Shown: one piece after another, positions 8,912 to 9,758 of the stretch
How positions within the stretch are numbered: position 1 is the first letter of the stretch
How the letters are laid out: every line of letters begins with the position of its first letter
Translations under genes and position numbers: made by a program
Notes under the pieces: generated by a model
The model's input: the letters and a program-made list of their open reading frames with translations, nothing else
The model's database searches: none
What the model was told of the DNA's origin: nothing
Assembly: GCA_011523155.1 (NCBI GenBank)
Contig: WTHL01000220.1
Span: forward strand, 1 to 9,758
Reading direction: 5' to 3'
Length of the DNA stretch: 9,758 nucleotides
Origin: Synechococcus sp. PL34863bin_39
GTDB taxonomy: Bacteria > Cyanobacteriota > Cyanobacteriia > PCC-6307 > Cyanobiaceae

Positions 8912-9127
8912 ATGCTGGTTCATAGCCTGGCCGTGTCCGAGCGCTTTGTTCTCCGCAGCCCCAGGGCAGGGACCTATCTGCGGATCGGAGGCCAGGACGA
9001 GCAGATCATCCATGTTCACAACCCAGATCAGGCCTGGATGTTTCATACCCACGAAGGCGCAGTGACCCATGCGCTCTGGATCGGAGAGACCCTTGGTGAG
9101 ACGCCTGATGTCGTGAGGCTGCGATGA
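8912..9127 (+). CDS. Hypothetical protein (71 aa)
   Basis: A short protein not recognised. It looks like a compact, mostly beta fold: alternating hydrophobic strands FVLRSPRAGTYLRI, QIIHVHNP, AWMFHTHEG and VTHALWIGE, with several histidines (HVHN, FHTHEG). The histidine spacing hints at a metal- or small-molecule-binding barrel, but the chain is too short for a normal cupin and no family is claimed. The ATG at 8912 is chosen; a TTG lies one codon earlier. A purine-rich AAGGAAAGGTGAG ends 14 bases upstream, further than ideal. A 21-codon frame ends at TGATG exactly over this start. The gene converges on the Nif11 gene with 5 bp between stop codons. Confidence 0.65.
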   Translation: MLVHSLAVSERFVLRSPRAGTYLRIGGQDEQIIHVHNPDQAWMFHTHEGAVTHALWIGETLGETPDVVRLR

Positions 9128-9139
9128 CGATCTCAGCCT
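9116..9139. terminator. Hairpin over the convergent stop codons (possible bidirectional 3'-end signal)
   Basis: AGGCTG (9116-9121) pairs with CAGCCT (9134-9139). After one mismatch, GAT (9123-9125) pairs with ATC (9130-9132) around the loop GACG. The stem covers both stop codons of the convergent 71-aa and Nif11 genes. Being symmetric it would form in both transcripts. No T-run follows in either direction, so it is not a standard intrinsic terminator. Confidence 0.4.
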
Positions 9140-9378
9140 TGAATGAAATGGCGCAGACGACGCGCGTCCTGGGCGGCCTCACGCTGCAGCTGCGCTGAGG
9201 AACTCGCTGCCTGGTCCCGTTGCTGCGCAGCAAAGATGTCGGCCTCGGTCACGACCAGCCCACGCTCGGCGGCAATGGCGATCAACCCCTCGAGATCAAG
9301 GGGCCCCTTCAACTGCTCCGCCAACGCGGCGTCATCTACTCGCAACGCCAACAGTTGATCCAGATCGGCCAGGGCCAT
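9133..9378 (-). CDS. Nif11-domain protein
   Basis: An 81-residue protein made almost wholly of a Nif11-like domain (about 3-50): DLDQLLALRVDDAALAEQLKG, then LDLEGLIAIAAERGLVVTEADI. A polar, Ala/Gln/Arg-rich helical tail follows. Nif11 domains occur in cyanobacteria as small stand-alone proteins and as leaders of ribosomal peptide precursors. Here there is no Gly-Gly cleavage site, no cysteine, and only a run of three serines in the tail, so it does not look like a lanthipeptide precursor. A stand-alone regulatory or binding role is more likely, but unknown. The ATG at 9378 is preferred to the GTG one codon earlier. Divergent from the coiled-coil gene at 9453. Confidence 0.78.
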   Translation of the reverse strand: MALADLDQLLALRVDDAALAEQLKGPLDLEGLIAIAAERGLVVTEADIFAAQQRDQAASSSAQLQREAAQDARRLRHFIQG

Positions 9379-9412
9379 CACAACACCGCACGGTCAGCTC
9401 CATCCTGACGGC

Positions 9413-9448
9413 AAGCCTGCTACCACTGACCAAAGTGAGAGCAGGCTT
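9413..9448 (+). promoter_or_regulatory. Hairpin overlapping the ribosome site of the following gene
   Basis: AAGCCTGCT (9413-9421) is exactly complementary to AGCAGGCTT (9440-9448). Inside, CACT (9424-9427) pairs with AGTG (9434-9437) across a 2x2 internal loop. The right arm contains GCAGG (9441-9445), the most likely Shine-Dalgarno for the ATG at 9453. The fold would hide the ribosome site. It could equally be a dyad operator in the 74-bp divergent gap. Confidence 0.5.
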
Positions 9449-9452
9449 CCGG

Positions 9453-9758
9453 ATGCAGTGGAAACAGACGGTCTGGATGCTGATCCCGATCACGGGCATG
9501 AGCATGCTCACCGTGCTGTTCATTGTTCTCTGGCAGGCGATCACGCATCAGACCGACAGCATCAATCAACTCCAGACGCGGATGGACGATCTGGAGTTGA
9601 AGCTCGAGACCAATCCCTCCGTCAGCACCCAACTGCTGGAACAGCAACTGAAGCAGCTGCAAAGCAACCAACGGAGTCTTGAAGACCGCCTCAGCCGGAC
9701 GGAACAAGAGCTTCAGAGGCTCTGGCCACGGAATGTGCCGGGTCAGCCTGCATCGCCA
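9453..9758 (+). CDS. Membrane-anchored coiled-coil protein (partial, runs off the right edge)
   Basis: The first 102 codons of a gene that continues beyond the window. The start MQWKQTVWMLIPI leads into one transmembrane helix (about 7-27, ending TVLFIVLWQ). A long heptad-like, Leu/Gln-rich stretch follows (about 32-92: ITHQTDSINQLQTRMDDLEL, later LLEQQLKQLQ and LEDRLSRTEQELQRL), then WPRNVPGQP. This is a signal-anchor plus periplasmic coiled coil, as in several envelope or cell-division accessory proteins, but no family can be named from the fragment. The frame is open from the ATG to the edge, with GCAGG seven bases upstream. A GTG at 9435 is an alternative start. The ribosome site lies inside a hairpin (9413-9448). 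Confidence 0.72.
   Translation, partial: MQWKQTVWMLIPITGMSMLTVLFIVLWQAITHQTDSINQLQTRMDDLELKLETNPSVSTQLLEQQLKQLQSNQRSLEDRLSRTEQELQRLWPRNVPGQPASP

Overview
The window looks like a chromosomal segment of a marine picocyanobacterium (Synechococcus/Cyanobium type). The reasons are the high GC content, very tight gene packing, and the combination of a plant-like GGPP synthase, FolD, a divergent-PAP2 (DUF212) protein, a large 7TM-HD phosphohydrolase and a short Nif11-domain protein. The organism call is inference from gene content; no rRNA, tRNA, CRISPR array, insertion sequence or prophage gene was seen.

Left block (1-4040, minus strand): folD, then crtE (GGPP synthase), then a DUF212 PAP2-like membrane protein, then a Dda/RecD-like SF1B helicase. 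The last three are joined by two ATGA stop-start overlaps, so they are almost certainly co-transcribed and translationally coupled. A further minus-strand gene may begin at the very left edge. folD supplies one-carbon folates and crtE the C20 precursor of carotenoids, phytyl chains and quinone side chains. The PAP2-like protein could act on a prenyl or lipid phosphate, but that is inference.

Centre (4072-6192, plus strand): one long gene for a PgpH-type 7TM-HD protein, the family that includes c-di-AMP phosphodiesterases. It is divergent from folD across only about 30 bp. Its 3' end overlaps by 13 bp a convergent RluA-type pseudouridine synthase.

Right of centre (6180-8280, minus strand): in transcription order, a thiamine-binding (MTH1187/DUF77) protein, a probable exported HExxH protein, a small four-helix membrane protein, and the pseudouridine synthase. 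The last two abut as TGA-ATG.

Right end (8392-9758): two unrecognised plus-strand genes (149 and 71 aa) with a possible 21-codon basic ORF between them, a convergent Nif11-domain gene on the minus strand, and the start of a plus-strand membrane-anchored coiled-coil protein that runs off the window.

The structure not explained by the genes consists mainly of hairpins. A nearly perfect 48-nt one lies inside the pseudouridine synthase gene (6276-6323). One covers both stop codons of a convergent pair (9116-9139). One overlaps the likely ribosome binding site of the last gene (9413-9448). No stretch over 300 bases lacks a gene.
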